This document shows, one piece after another, positions 6,729-14,670 of a stretch of DNA of 20,941 nt (the first letter of the stretch is position 1; each line of letters opens with the position of its first letter). This stretch comes from Desulfobacterales bacterium (GTDB lineage: Bacteria > Desulfobacterota > Desulfobacteria > Desulfobacterales > JAFDCJ01). Under the pieces are notes generated by a model. It was not told where the DNA came from and made no database searches. It worked only from the letters and a program-made list of their open reading frames with translations. The stretch spans positions 3,805,417-3,826,357 of the forward strand of contig CP070771.1 of the NCBI GenBank assembly GCA_020345785.1. Reading direction: 5' to 3'. Both the position numbers and the translations under genes were made by a program.

Positions 6729-8144
6729 TTAAACAGCGCTGATCCGGTAGAACTGATGAAAAATTTCTTCCACTATCAGTTCGGTGCGCTCCCCAAGCAT
6801 CTGTTGAAATTGGTCTAACCTTGATCTCAACTCTTGTAAAGAAACACCCGGATAGCGATGCCGCAAAAAATCAGCTTTGTTATGGGACATATCCGCGCTA
6901 AATCCCTTGAAACGCTTCTTTATTCGGCGCCGGGTTGCCCAGACGCGGCTTTTTAACCGCTGTTGGAGAGGAGGTGCCGGCGCAGCGTCTTGCATACTGT
7001 TTATCTCCTCGAAAATATCGACCATGCGATCACAGGCCATAGGGCCTTGCATCGCCGCCAGATGGTGCTCCATAATCCTTTGGCGTTCATCGCTGTTCGC
7101 ACTGCTGATTTTGCCTTTAAGGACATCTGCCAGGGTGTCCTGCAGTTCGTCATGATTGAAACATTCATGACTCAACTGATTGGGCAAGCGGTGAAAAGCG
7201 TTGTCGAAGTACTCGTTGATAGACGCCCGGTATGCAATTGTCGGCACCCCCAGCGCATACGCCTCCACCCCGGTCGTACATCCGTTGTGAATAAGGGCTT
7301 TGGCTGCAATCAGCCAAGGCACGACATTACCCTCATTGGTCACCCGCACCCGCCGGCAGGTTTTGGCGATGTTGTGGTACACCTCCTGATTTTCAGCCGG
7401 ATGGGGCCGCACGACGATCGTGTGATCCGGAAAGGCCCGATCCAAGGTCGGTATGAGGCGCTTAAAGTCTTCAAAAATGGATTGTTTGTGTTTGGTCAGA
7501 CCTTCGGCATATTCCCGGTTCATCCCCATTCCGACGGCGCGCCGGCTTAATTCCGGTTCTTGTCCCTTGCGGGCGGGGGGTTTGAGAATGTTCATATCCG
7601 GATAAAAGGCATTGACCTGATTAAAATTGGTGTTTACGAGGATGAAATTTCCATGGGTTTGACGAATTTTTGCAACATCATGCGTGTATAAACCGCGCAT
7701 TTCAGGTCGCAGCAAGTCGCCGCGCGGATTCCCGGTAATTTTAATCGACATTTCCGGCGGCATTTCCGGATATTGGCGCCACAACTGGACATTATCTTCT
7801 CCCCAGGCGAATAGATGGGATACGTATTTTATCGCCAGAGGGGACAGCCGCCGTTTGAAATATGAATCGGGGGGCAGATGGACCAGCGCTTCTTCATCCC
7901 AGGCCACAATCTGGTGGCCGAGTCGGTGCAGATTGCGAAATACATTCTTGCTGCCGCTGGTCAGGCTTTTGGATAAGTAGATGCCCCTTGGAAAAGAAGG
8001 GATATGAAAGTGCATCTCCCGGCGCGGTCCGATCACCGATGGAAATCCACGCTGCGCCGCAACACATGCCAGCAGCAGCTTGGGATCAAGCTCGCGCACC
8101 TGCAGTTCGACGGGAATAAGCAGCGTTGCTTTTGACGGGTTCAT
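6729..8144 (-). CDS. Surface carbohydrate biosynthesis protein (paralogue A)
   Basis: A 471-residue cytosolic protein of the 'surface carbohydrate biosynthesis' family (TIGR04396-like), probably GT-B fold. Landmarks: N-terminal 'LLIPVELQVRELDPKLLLAC', 'AWDEEALVHLP' at 81-91, 'GNPRGD' at 138-143, 'ILVNTNFNQVNAF' at 168-180, 'RPHPAEN' at 246-252 and 'HNGCTTGVEA' at 287-296. The last two resemble the donor-binding His motifs of CDP-glycerol-type transferases. These genes often sit next to NeuA/NeuB genes, so transfer of a CMP-activated sugar or backbone assembly is a reasonable guess, not proven. The start lies 9 nt after the NeuA stop, and GGAGG overlaps the end of neuA, so translation is probably coupled. 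Two more copies lie at 14671-16092 and 16189-17589; this one is the most divergent of the three by eye. Confidence 0.8.
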   Translation of the reverse strand: MNPSKATLLIPVELQVRELDPKLLLACVAAQRGFPSVIGPRREMHFHIPSFPRGIYLSKSLTSGSKNVFRNLHRLGHQIVAWDEEALVHLPPDSYFKRRLSPLAIKYVSHLFAWGEDNVQLWRQYPEMPPEMSIKITGNPRGDLLRPEMRGLYTHDVAKIRQTHGNFILVNTNFNQVNAFYPDMNILKPPARKGQEPELSRRAVGMGMNREYAEGLTKHKQSIFEDFKRLIPTLDRAFPDHTIVVRPHPAENQEVYHNIAKTCRRVRVTNEGNVVPWLIAAKALIHNGCTTGVEAYALGVPTIAYRASINEYFDNAFHRLPNQLSHECFNHDELQDTLADVLKGKISSANSDERQRIMEHHLAAMQGPMACDRMVDIFEEINSMQDAAPAPPLQQRLKSRVWATRRRIKKRFKGFSADMSHNKADFLRHRYPGVSLQELRSRLDQFQQMLGERTELIVEEIFHQFYRISAV

Positions 8145-8153
8145 TCTTTTAAA

Positions 8154-8885
8154 TTACCTCCGTTCCTGCATGAGCAATTCGACCAGCCTGAGATCCAGCT
8201 CACTGTCAATGCTGACCGATCTTTCCGGCGGCATTACGTAGGGACGGATACTTCGTCCCCAGATCGATTCCTGCTCCATGAGCACATCGCGGCGAGTCAA
8301 GTAAATGGCGCCGTTGCGCATATAGGCCGGCGGCTGATAATCCTGCCGGCGCGTGCCTTCTTTTTCTTCGATGCAATAGGGCAACAGGCGATTATCTTCG
8401 ATGCGTTTCATCAGAATGGGATGTTCCGCAAAGACCTGCACCACGCTGATCACGGAGTCGCACTCGCTTTGCAAGGCCGCTGTCAATGAACCTTCAATAT
8501 CTTCCAATGCGCGCAAGGGGGTCGTGGGTTGAAGCAGCAGCACCCAGTCAAGCTTGACGTTATCCTGCGCTTCAATAAATCTTACCGCGTGCTGGAGAAC
8601 CGGCAGCGTCGGTACGCTGTCTCCGGCGAGCTCAGCGGGCCTCAAAAAAGGAACCTCGGCACCATGATTGCGGGCGACGGCGGCGATCTCGGAATCATCG
8701 GTGCTGACGATAACCCGGAACAATAGTTGCCGCGCAGCCAGGGCCGTCTCGATCGTATAGGCAATCAGAGGCCTTCCGCAGACGGATCTGATGTTTTTGC
8801 GCACGACACCCTTCGATCCGCCGCGAGCCGGTATGACCGCCAATATTTTCGGTTCCGGTGTTTGGGAATTGTAAGACGGTTTCAT
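8154..8885 (-). CDS. neuA: NeuA-type acylneuraminate cytidylyltransferase
   Basis: A 243-residue CMP-sugar synthetase that would activate a nonulosonic acid with CTP. The nucleotide-binding signature 'IPARGGSKG...KNIR' is at 18-33, followed by 'VIVSTDDSEIA', 'LLLQPTTPLR' and 'YMRNGAIYLTR', the NGAIY block typical of NeuA/LegF/PseF enzymes. It ends with 'VSIDSELDL', which holds the metal-binding aspartates. It lies 36 nt after neuC and 9 nt before the surface-carbohydrate gene. The NeuC-NeuA order fits CMP-Neu5Ac or a close relative; legionaminate or another nonulosonate cannot be excluded from sequence alone. Only a weak Shine-Dalgarno sequence (GGAA, 8 nt upstream) is seen. Confidence 0.88.
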   Translation of the reverse strand: MKPSYNSQTPEPKILAVIPARGGSKGVVRKNIRSVCGRPLIAYTIETALAARQLLFRVIVSTDDSEIAAVARNHGAEVPFLRPAELAGDSVPTLPVLQHAVRFIEAQDNVKLDWVLLLQPTTPLRALEDIEGSLTAALQSECDSVISVVQVFAEHPILMKRIEDNRLLPYCIEEKEGTRRQDYQPPAYMRNGAIYLTRRDVLMEQESIWGRSIRPYVMPPERSVSIDSELDLRLVELLMQERR

Positions 8886-8921
8886 GCAATATTCCGGTTA
8901 AAGAAGGAAGTGATCATCTTT

Positions 8922-10076
8922 CTAATAAGTCAATCGTTTGTCGACAGTTAACGGCTGTTCGGCAAGAATATCGGCAATTCGCTGACCTGATTTTCCGTCG
9001 CCATAGAGGGTCGACGAAGGATATCTACCGTTTTTGAGGTGATGCCGGACGGCTTGCAGGATTGCCTCGGCCGAGTATCCGGTATCGATGATATTGGGTC
9101 CGCGATCGCGTCCTGCCTGCCGATTCCCGATGTTGACCGCGGGCACACCCAGAAATGATGCTTCGCGAACACCGACACTCGAATTGCCCACCATGCATTT
9201 GGAACCGATCAGCAAACGCAAAAAATCTTCCGGGGCCAAATTTTTAAAGAAATAGATGAACGGCACGTCGCGTGTCTCACGGAAATGGCGAATGCCCTTG
9301 GAGATCCGATCCGATCCGGCATCCACGTTGGGCCAGAACCAGAAGGTGGGACAGGCCAATTTTTCGATCGCCGTCAACGTCTCGTTGATCTGCTGCAGCG
9401 AGTCATTGTATTCGGTGGTTACCGGATGTTGCATGACCACCAGGTAGCCGTCTTTGGGGTCAAACTGATGCCCGACGCCTCCGTAATGGTCAAAGGGATT
9501 AAAATTGTTTTGTCCTTCGGCCATTACGCGCGCAGCGAGATCCACCGACGGGCAGCCCGTTTTAAACACCGTTTCAGGATTTTCACCCATGCGGATGACA
9601 CGGTCGGCTGCCTGTTGATTCGAGACAAAGTGCAGGTTGGCGAGTTTTGTTACCGCGTGGCGTACTTTTTCATCGATTGAGCCGGTCACCTCGCCGCCCT
9701 GTACGTGGGCGACGGGGATATTGAGATAGGAGGCGGCAATTGCCGTTGCGATGGTTTCGTAGCGATCGGCGACACTGACCACCACATCCGGCTTGAGGTT
9801 GTCAAAGATGGTCGCCAGTTCCACGACTCCCAGTCCGGTGGATTTGGCGGTCGTGACCAGGTTTTCGCCTTCAACCACCATATGAACCACGGCGTTGGGC
9901 TTAAAACCGTCGGCCTCGATGACCTTTATCGCCGGGCCGTAGCGTTCCAGTAGCGCCGAAGCACCGACCACCAATTGTAATTCCAGGTCCGGATGACTAC
10001 GCACCGATTCCAGGACTGTTTTGATTCGGGCATAGCTCGGCCGAGCGGTAATCACAACACAGATCTTTCTCATCAT
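8922..10076 (-). CDS. neuC: NeuC-type hydrolysing UDP-GlcNAc 2-epimerase
   Basis: A 384-residue GT-B-fold enzyme of the hydrolysing UDP-N-acetylglucosamine 2-epimerase family, which converts UDP-GlcNAc (or a modified form) to ManNAc-type sugar plus UDP. Visible motifs: 'TARPSYARIK' near the N-terminus, 'VSVADRYE' at 100-107, 'HVQGGEVTGSIDEKVRHA' at 124-141 and the C-terminal UDP-binding block 'GNSSVGVREASFLGVP'. It would supply the hexosamine substrate for the NeuB-type enzyme. Its ATG overlaps the stop of the upstream dehydrogenase gene (ATGA), indicating translational coupling; a second ATG follows directly. NeuC versus LegG (which acts on a UDP-bacillosamine derivative) cannot be decided here, but no bacillosamine-pathway genes are visible. 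Confidence 0.87.
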   Translation of the reverse strand: MMRKICVVITARPSYARIKTVLESVRSHPDLELQLVVGASALLERYGPAIKVIEADGFKPNAVVHMVVEGENLVTTAKSTGLGVVELATIFDNLKPDVVVSVADRYETIATAIAASYLNIPVAHVQGGEVTGSIDEKVRHAVTKLANLHFVSNQQAADRVIRMGENPETVFKTGCPSVDLAARVMAEGQNNFNPFDHYGGVGHQFDPKDGYLVVMQHPVTTEYNDSLQQINETLTAIEKLACPTFWFWPNVDAGSDRISKGIRHFRETRDVPFIYFFKNLAPEDFLRLLIGSKCMVGNSSVGVREASFLGVPAVNIGNRQAGRDRGPNIIDTGYSAEAILQAVRHHLKNGRYPSSTLYGDGKSGQRIADILAEQPLTVDKRLTY

Positions 10077-11050
10077 AACACTTTTTGATCCTTGTCCATT
10101 TCAAGTAGAAATTTTTTAAGTTTGTGAGCCATAAATAATTCTGTTTGGGCCATGGATTCATAGGTCGCGCCGCCAATATGCGGCGTAATCAATAAATTGT
10201 CGTGGTTACGGGCGTAGGCAAACAAAGGGCTTTTCATACGGCTTTCGGTATCGCGTTCGAAAGCAACGACATCCAGCGCCGCCCCTGCCAGATGCCTGTT
10301 CGTCAGCGCTTTGATCAAGGCGGATTCATCGATTACCCGGCCCCTGGATGTATTAACGAGCACTGCGCCCGCAGGCAACAGGGCCAGTTGGGCGGCGCCA
10401 ATCATCCCCTCGGTTTCAGTATTCAAGGGGACATGCAGGCTTAGAATATCGCTCTTCTTCAACAAATCGGTAAGCGTCAGCTTACGCCGGACACCCTCGA
10501 GCCATTCCTCAACCAGGGGATCATAGGCCGCCACCCGCATACCGAAGGCCTGACCGTAACGGGCAACCTTTTGGCCCAGACGCCCCAAACCAACGATTCC
10601 GAGACGCTGGCCGAACAACTCATGCCCCCGGAACTTATCGCGGTCCCATTGACCCTGCCGGGCTGCGATGGAAGCCGGGACGATATTTCTCATCAGAGCA
10701 AGTAGCAGGGCCCAGGTATGTTCCGCTGTGGCCTGCACTTGCTGTAAAAAATCCGTCTCTCCTCTCAGACTGAGTACGGCTATACCCTGTTGCCGTGCGT
10801 AGGCGACATCGATATGGTCAAGTCCGGTGGTAGCCGTGACAATAGCTCGCAAACGACGACCCGCCCCAATGAGCTCGCGATCGATCTGATTGGCCAAACG
10901 CACAATGAGTACATCAAAATCGCTCACTTCCCTCAACAGCTGGGATCGAGACATTTCTTTGGCGACCACGTTGCCCAGCTCCGATAATACAGCCCCGGCT
11001 TCGGCGCTGTATCCCAGAGGCTCGGCATTGAGAATGTTTATTCGCTTCAT
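10073..11050 (-). CDS. D-isomer-specific 2-hydroxyacid dehydrogenase
   Basis: A 325-residue NAD-dependent dehydrogenase. The substrate-binding domain covers about 1-100 and 290-325, with a Rossmann domain between. 'GIVGLGRLG' is the dinucleotide loop (151-159), and Asp177 at the end of the next strand ('AAYDP') favours NAD over NADP. The catalytic trio Arg236 ('NTSRGRVID'), Glu265 and His291 ('TPHIGG') is intact. Substrate is not readable from sequence: phosphoglycerate-, glycerate/hydroxypyruvate- or sugar-acid-type activity is possible. It lies inside the nonulosonate locus and overlaps neuC by 4 nt, so it probably serves this pathway. It may connect with the transketolase of the same locus, since hydroxypyruvate is a known ketol donor for transketolases (inference). 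No clear Shine-Dalgarno sequence precedes its ATG. Confidence 0.85.
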   Translation of the reverse strand: MKRINILNAEPLGYSAEAGAVLSELGNVVAKEMSRSQLLREVSDFDVLIVRLANQIDRELIGAGRRLRAIVTATTGLDHIDVAYARQQGIAVLSLRGETDFLQQVQATAEHTWALLLALMRNIVPASIAARQGQWDRDKFRGHELFGQRLGIVGLGRLGQKVARYGQAFGMRVAAYDPLVEEWLEGVRRKLTLTDLLKKSDILSLHVPLNTETEGMIGAAQLALLPAGAVLVNTSRGRVIDESALIKALTNRHLAGAALDVVAFERDTESRMKSPLFAYARNHDNLLITPHIGGATYESMAQTELFMAHKLKKFLLEMDKDQKVL

Positions 11051-11100
11051 ATTTAAATCAATATGCTATGCATTTTTTCCAGATTCAACTCTTGCCTGAG

Positions 11101-11177
11101 TTGAGCGATTTATCCGGTATTCAAGGTCTTGCTTGCGGGCTGGGCATCTGAGCAATCTTCTCAACCGAATCGCTCAA
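11101..11177 (-). other. Structured intercistronic element with 10-bp perfect stem
   Basis: TTGAGCGATT (11101-11110) is perfectly complementary to AATCGCTCAA (11168-11177). Inside, CGGT (11115-11118) can pair with ACCG (11164-11167), and TTGCT (11129-11133) with AGCAA (11151-11155). The element starts one base beyond the radical SAM stop codon and sits upstream of the dehydrogenase start. There is no trailing U-run. It could be an RNA processing or stability structure, a leader, or a small dispersed element. Confidence 0.4.
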
Positions 11178-11178
11178 T

Positions 11179-12555
11179 TTAGGTCTTATATAGTTTGCTA
11201 AAATAATATTTTGTCCTGCGAATCAGATTTTTGTAATGATAATTTTTGAAAATCGCCTCCTCGACAGCCTGTTTGCGGGGGTATATTTCATCGTCAGGCC
11301 ACTTTGTGAAATTTACGTGAACCTCTCCCATTCCGAAACTTTTCTCAAGTGCGGTTATGTATGCCGGCTCATCCTTGATAAGGCCCTGGGTCAGGCAGTC
11401 ATCATAGAGCTTGGATCCCGGAATGGGAGTTATGACCGTGAACCGTCTACCCGGATGGTCAACCCGTTTGAACAATTCTATGGTTTCCTGCAGGGTCGTC
11501 TCATCTTCTCCCGGATAGCCGAAAATTAATTGGACTTTAATCGGGATTTTGAGTTGCTGGGTATATATCATCGCGGATTCGATCTGCTTTACCGTTGTTT
11601 TTTTGTTCATGTTGTTGAGTATTTTTTGACTGCCAGACTCAATGCCGTAACCGATGCCCACGCAGTTGGTGGTTTTTATCAAACCTAAAAATTCTTTATC
11701 CACCAGATTCACTCTTGCCTGTCCGGCCCACGGCAGGTTAAGCGCTGATAAAAGAGGTGCTAATTCTTTAAACTTGGATTTACTGGAGAGAAACAGTTCG
11801 TCTCCGAAATAGATTTCATCCAACTTGAATTCATTCTTCAATCGGGCGATCATTTCATAAAGTTTGTTTGGTGATAGGCTTCTGAAACTCTGGCATGACT
11901 TGGAGCAAAAATGACATCGGTAGGGACAGCCTCTCGATGTGATAAAGGTCATTGCCCGAATACCCTTTTGCGAGCTGCCGGCGAACTTGTTTTTATGTCT
12001 AACGTATTTCTCCATATCGAAGAGCGAAAAATCGGGCAACGGAAGCTGGTCTAAATCCACAAATCGATCCTGAGAAGATGTCATTACGATTTTTCCGTTT
12101 TGTCGAAAGGCGATGCCCTTGACCCCAGCCAGATTTTTCCAGGATTGCAGTATTTCAAGCCCGGCAATTTCGCCCTCGCCGATAACACACACATCTGCAT
12201 CGGTGGTCTGCAGCACCATTTCAGCTTGGTAGGTCGCCAACGGTCCACCGACGATTACCGGGACATTGCGATTCTCTTTAATATATTTTGCAAACATCTT
12301 CACGGCCGGATACTGGGTGGAAAATGACGTTATTCCGACAATGTCAAAATCGAATTTATCAATTTCCGGCAAAAGCTCTTCTTTCGGCAGCTGCATTGCC
12401 TGCCCATCCAAAATGCTGACATCATATCCAGCCTCCCGGTAATAGCTCGCCAAAGTGGCCAAACCCCAGGGAAAAGCGATTGATGTTTTTTTCTTCTTTT
12501 TATTATTTTGTTTCTCATGCATTGGCTGAATGAGCAAAATCTTATTAAAATGCAT
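11179..12555 (-). CDS. B12-binding-type radical SAM protein
   Basis: A 458-residue enzyme with an N-terminal cobalamin-binding-type domain (about 5-140: 'GLATLASYYREAGYDVSILDG', 'DIVGITSFSTQ', 'VIVGGPLATY', 'CVIGEGE') and a radical SAM core. 'RGCPYRCHFC' carries the CX3CX2C cluster ligands C210, C214 and C217, and 'GIESGS' at 304-309 fits the SAM-binding region. No DxHxxG motif is seen, as is common in this enzyme class. Members methylate or rearrange unreactive carbons in lipids, sugars and natural products, so a tailoring step on the glycan or its carrier is plausible, but the reaction is unknown. GGGAG 6 nt upstream supports the start. Base composition looks more A/T-rich than in neighbouring genes, and a Lys-rich segment (19-23) is encoded by A-rich DNA. 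Insertion from another source is possible. Confidence 0.85.
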   Translation of the reverse strand: MHFNKILLIQPMHEKQNNKKKKKTSIAFPWGLATLASYYREAGYDVSILDGQAMQLPKEELLPEIDKFDFDIVGITSFSTQYPAVKMFAKYIKENRNVPVIVGGPLATYQAEMVLQTTDADVCVIGEGEIAGLEILQSWKNLAGVKGIAFRQNGKIVMTSSQDRFVDLDQLPLPDFSLFDMEKYVRHKNKFAGSSQKGIRAMTFITSRGCPYRCHFCSKSCQSFRSLSPNKLYEMIARLKNEFKLDEIYFGDELFLSSKSKFKELAPLLSALNLPWAGQARVNLVDKEFLGLIKTTNCVGIGYGIESGSQKILNNMNKKTTVKQIESAMIYTQQLKIPIKVQLIFGYPGEDETTLQETIELFKRVDHPGRRFTVITPIPGSKLYDDCLTQGLIKDEPAYITALEKSFGMGEVHVNFTKWPDDEIYPRKQAVEEAIFKNYHYKNLIRRTKYYFSKLYKT

Positions 12556-12578
12556 GCTGTTCTCCCTGATTCACATCA

Positions 12579-12592
12579 ACACATACATGTGT
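12579..12592. promoter_or_regulatory. Small palindrome upstream of the radical SAM gene
   Basis: ACACAT-AC-ATGTGT is a perfect 6-bp inverted repeat with a 2-nt spacer, centred about 30 nt before the radical SAM start and in the 116-nt gap after neuB. It has the look of an operator half-site pair, but no regulator or promoter can be assigned. Confidence 0.2.
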
Positions 12593-12671
12593 CCATGTGC
12601 TATCATTTTATCCGGCGCTGATAGCTTCAAAAGAAGGTACCAGAATGCGTTCAAATCCGATATTGATTATT

Positions 12672-13718
12672 TCAATCAAAATCTTCTTCTGAGATCAATG
12701 TATCGGCAGCAATTGAACGTTTTAGTCGACGTCCGATAATTTCTGTCAGGCGTGCGGCCGGGATACCCGTTCCGGGCTTTTTCAATGCCAGGTCACCGGA
12801 CGTTAATGTCGTGCCGGCTTCGATATTTCTCCGCGCAACAATGCTTTTAGTAAACATGTTGCGCAATTCCTCTGCCTCCCGGGCCATTGCCTCTTTGTCG
12901 ACCGGGTTGGCCACCATCTTTTCAATGAAACGGATGCCATCTACGAGTTGACGCAGTTCATCGACTGTAATCGAAGCCGGCACATCCGGTCCGAACATCT
13001 GGCGATTGAAAATCAGGTGGACCTCCAGAATTTGCACTCCGATTGCTGCGGCAGCCAGCCCCGCATAAATAGTTCCCGAATGATCTGAGAGACCCACAGC
13101 GCACTTATAGCGTTTTTTGAAGAAAGAAATCATGTTGATCCCGATTTTCTCCGGCGGACAAGGGTAGGCCGTTGTGCACTGGAGAACGGCCAATGGCACT
13201 CCTCTGTCTTTTACCCGGTTGACGGCATCATCAATTTCTCCGAGTGGACTCATTCCGGTTGACAGGATAATCGGCAGCCCCGTGGCAATTATGTTATCCA
13301 GCATCGGCACATTGGTTGTTTCACCGGAAGGTATCTTCCAGGCTGCCACCCCTACCCGATTGAGCAAATCAACCGCCTGGAAGGAAAAGGGTGAGCTGAG
13401 AAACAGTAGTCCCCGCTCATCGGCATGTCGCTTGAGACCAACCCATTGCTCCTCGGTGAACTCCATGCGCTTCCAGTAATCATAGCGCGTGGCGTCCTGG
13501 GGACTGAACTTAATCCGCCAGGGTTCATCCGGGGTGCTTTCGGCCGACGCGATGTGGGTCTGAAATTTAACGGCATTGGCTCCGGCAGCGGCAATGGCAT
13601 CAATGAAAGCATGCGCCGTACCGAGGCTGCCGTCGTGCGCCTGGGCAACTTCCGCGATGATCAAACACGGTTGCCCTGGTCCCACCGTTTGATCCCCCAT
13701 TTTAAATATTTGGGACAT
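12672..13718 (-). CDS. neuB: NeuB-type nonulosonic acid synthase with SAF domain
   Basis: A 348-residue synthase that would condense phosphoenolpyruvate with a ManNAc-type sugar to form a nine-carbon nonulosonic acid. The TIM-barrel NeuB domain covers about 15-265 and a C-terminal SAF (antifreeze-like) domain about 288-347 ('KSIVARRNIEAGTTLTSGDL'). Key residues are present: Glu23 in 'IAEVAQAHDG', His213 in 'GLSDHSG' and His234 in 'EVHLIFNRQMFGPD' (metal ligands in characterised NeuB). 'AEVAQAHDG' replaces the more usual 'AEIGxNHxG', and 'FNRQMFGPD' replaces 'LDRxxPGPD', so this is a divergent subgroup and may accept another aldose. AGGA 8 nt upstream supports the start. It lies 42 nt after sulfotransferase copy 2. 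Confidence 0.87.
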   Translation of the reverse strand: MSQIFKMGDQTVGPGQPCLIIAEVAQAHDGSLGTAHAFIDAIAAAGANAVKFQTHIASAESTPDEPWRIKFSPQDATRYDYWKRMEFTEEQWVGLKRHADERGLLFLSSPFSFQAVDLLNRVGVAAWKIPSGETTNVPMLDNIIATGLPIILSTGMSPLGEIDDAVNRVKDRGVPLAVLQCTTAYPCPPEKIGINMISFFKKRYKCAVGLSDHSGTIYAGLAAAAIGVQILEVHLIFNRQMFGPDVPASITVDELRQLVDGIRFIEKMVANPVDKEAMAREAEELRNMFTKSIVARRNIEAGTTLTSGDLALKKPGTGIPAARLTEIIGRRLKRSIAADTLISEEDFD

Positions 13719-13760
13719 TTTTAAATTCCTACTTCAAATTGAACTGTCAGAATACGACGA

Positions 13761-14627
13761 TCATCCTCCAGGCCTCATTGCCAGGCGCTGGATCACCGGA
13801 TCGAGGTACCGCAGCACTCTGTTTTTGCTTGCCTTGCGCACCAGGTTCTGCATATAGGCGGATGAGTATTCAGGTTCGATCACCGGCTTTGGTTCCAGAC
13901 CCCAGTCTTCACAATCATAGCCGATAATCTCCATGTAGGGTGTAAAGGCCGGTTTGAAAAGAGCGACATCCTCCTCGGTAAACCAATGCCGCCAATCTCC
14001 GGTGGCTTTTTTTCGAATCACTTTCGCTTTGCCGGATGAGCTCGGAACCACCGCATCGGCCTGAACCTCAAATCCGAGATAGTCATTGAGTGCATCAAAA
14101 TTGCCGGCGACCATGTCCTCGTATTTGAATAAAAACCAATCGCTGGTCAAACCGCTGACGAAATCGCGCATTTGCTGATTGCGGCGCTGTTCTTCTTCGA
14201 CCACCTGATCGCTGGTCCCTGGCGAACCGTTGTGTCCGGTATACCGGCAGATCTGATGAAAAGGGATTGATTGGGGATCCCTTTCTTTCTGCAGAACCAG
14301 CTCCAGGTGGGCTTCGTATTGCTTCTTTCTGCCTCTGTAACCGCCATGCCACCGATAAAGCATGCGGCTGACCGCCGCATCACGCGGGTCGCGGGCCATC
14401 CAAATCTTGCGGTCGTAGTGTTCCTTCTTTAAATGCTCCCTGAAAAGATCAAAACTTTTGCCTTTGCGCTCTTCATAGGTGTGCTTGTATACGGCGTTTT
14501 CATAGTCACCGATATATTTGCCGGGACGGCCGCCGGAAAAGGCATGGCAGTTCGGCAAACCGCCGGACACTTTGTAGACCATGGCCGTGGTACCTGTTTT
14601 CCCCGTACCCAAGATCAAAACTCTCAT
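13761..14627 (-). CDS. PAPS-dependent sulfotransferase (copy 2)
   Basis: A 288-residue paralogue of the gene at 5636-6490, colinear over its whole length. It carries 'GTGKTGTT' (7-14), 'ARDPRDAAVSR' (78-88) and the same 'RKKATGDWRHWFT' block. Differences concentrate in the middle (about residues 95-165) and at the C-terminus, which would be expected to shape acceptor choice, so the two enzymes may sulfate different positions of one glycan. GGAG 7 nt upstream supports the start. It is preceded at 43 nt by a surface-carbohydrate gene and followed at 42 nt by neuB, so it is embedded in the operon. The family is clear; the acceptor is not known. Confidence 0.88.
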   Translation of the reverse strand: MRVLILGTGKTGTTAMVYKVSGGLPNCHAFSGGRPGKYIGDYENAVYKHTYEERKGKSFDLFREHLKKEHYDRKIWMARDPRDAAVSRMLYRWHGGYRGRKKQYEAHLELVLQKERDPQSIPFHQICRYTGHNGSPGTSDQVVEEEQRRNQQMRDFVSGLTSDWFLFKYEDMVAGNFDALNDYLGFEVQADAVVPSSSGKAKVIRKKATGDWRHWFTEEDVALFKPAFTPYMEIIGYDCEDWGLEPKPVIEPEYSSAYMQNLVRKASKNRVLRYLDPVIQRLAMRPGG

Positions 14628-14670
14628 TGCAAATCTCCTCTTTTACCTAATCTACGAATCAACCAGTCAA

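Noticed and set aside
6963..7550. 195-codon plus-strand open frame inside paralogue A
   Set aside because: It lies fully opposite a well-supported gene and shows no domain; GC-rich antisense frames are common.
12486..12492. Run of seven T (A on the coding strand) in the radical SAM gene as a phase-variation tract
   Set aside because: It is short and only part of a Lys-rich codon stretch; a slippage switch would normally need a longer homopolymer.
8154..13718. Firm assignment of the product as Neu5Ac
   Set aside because: NeuA, NeuB and NeuC homologues also serve legionaminate and related acids, the NeuB copy is divergent, and tailoring genes are present; only 'nonulosonate' is supported.
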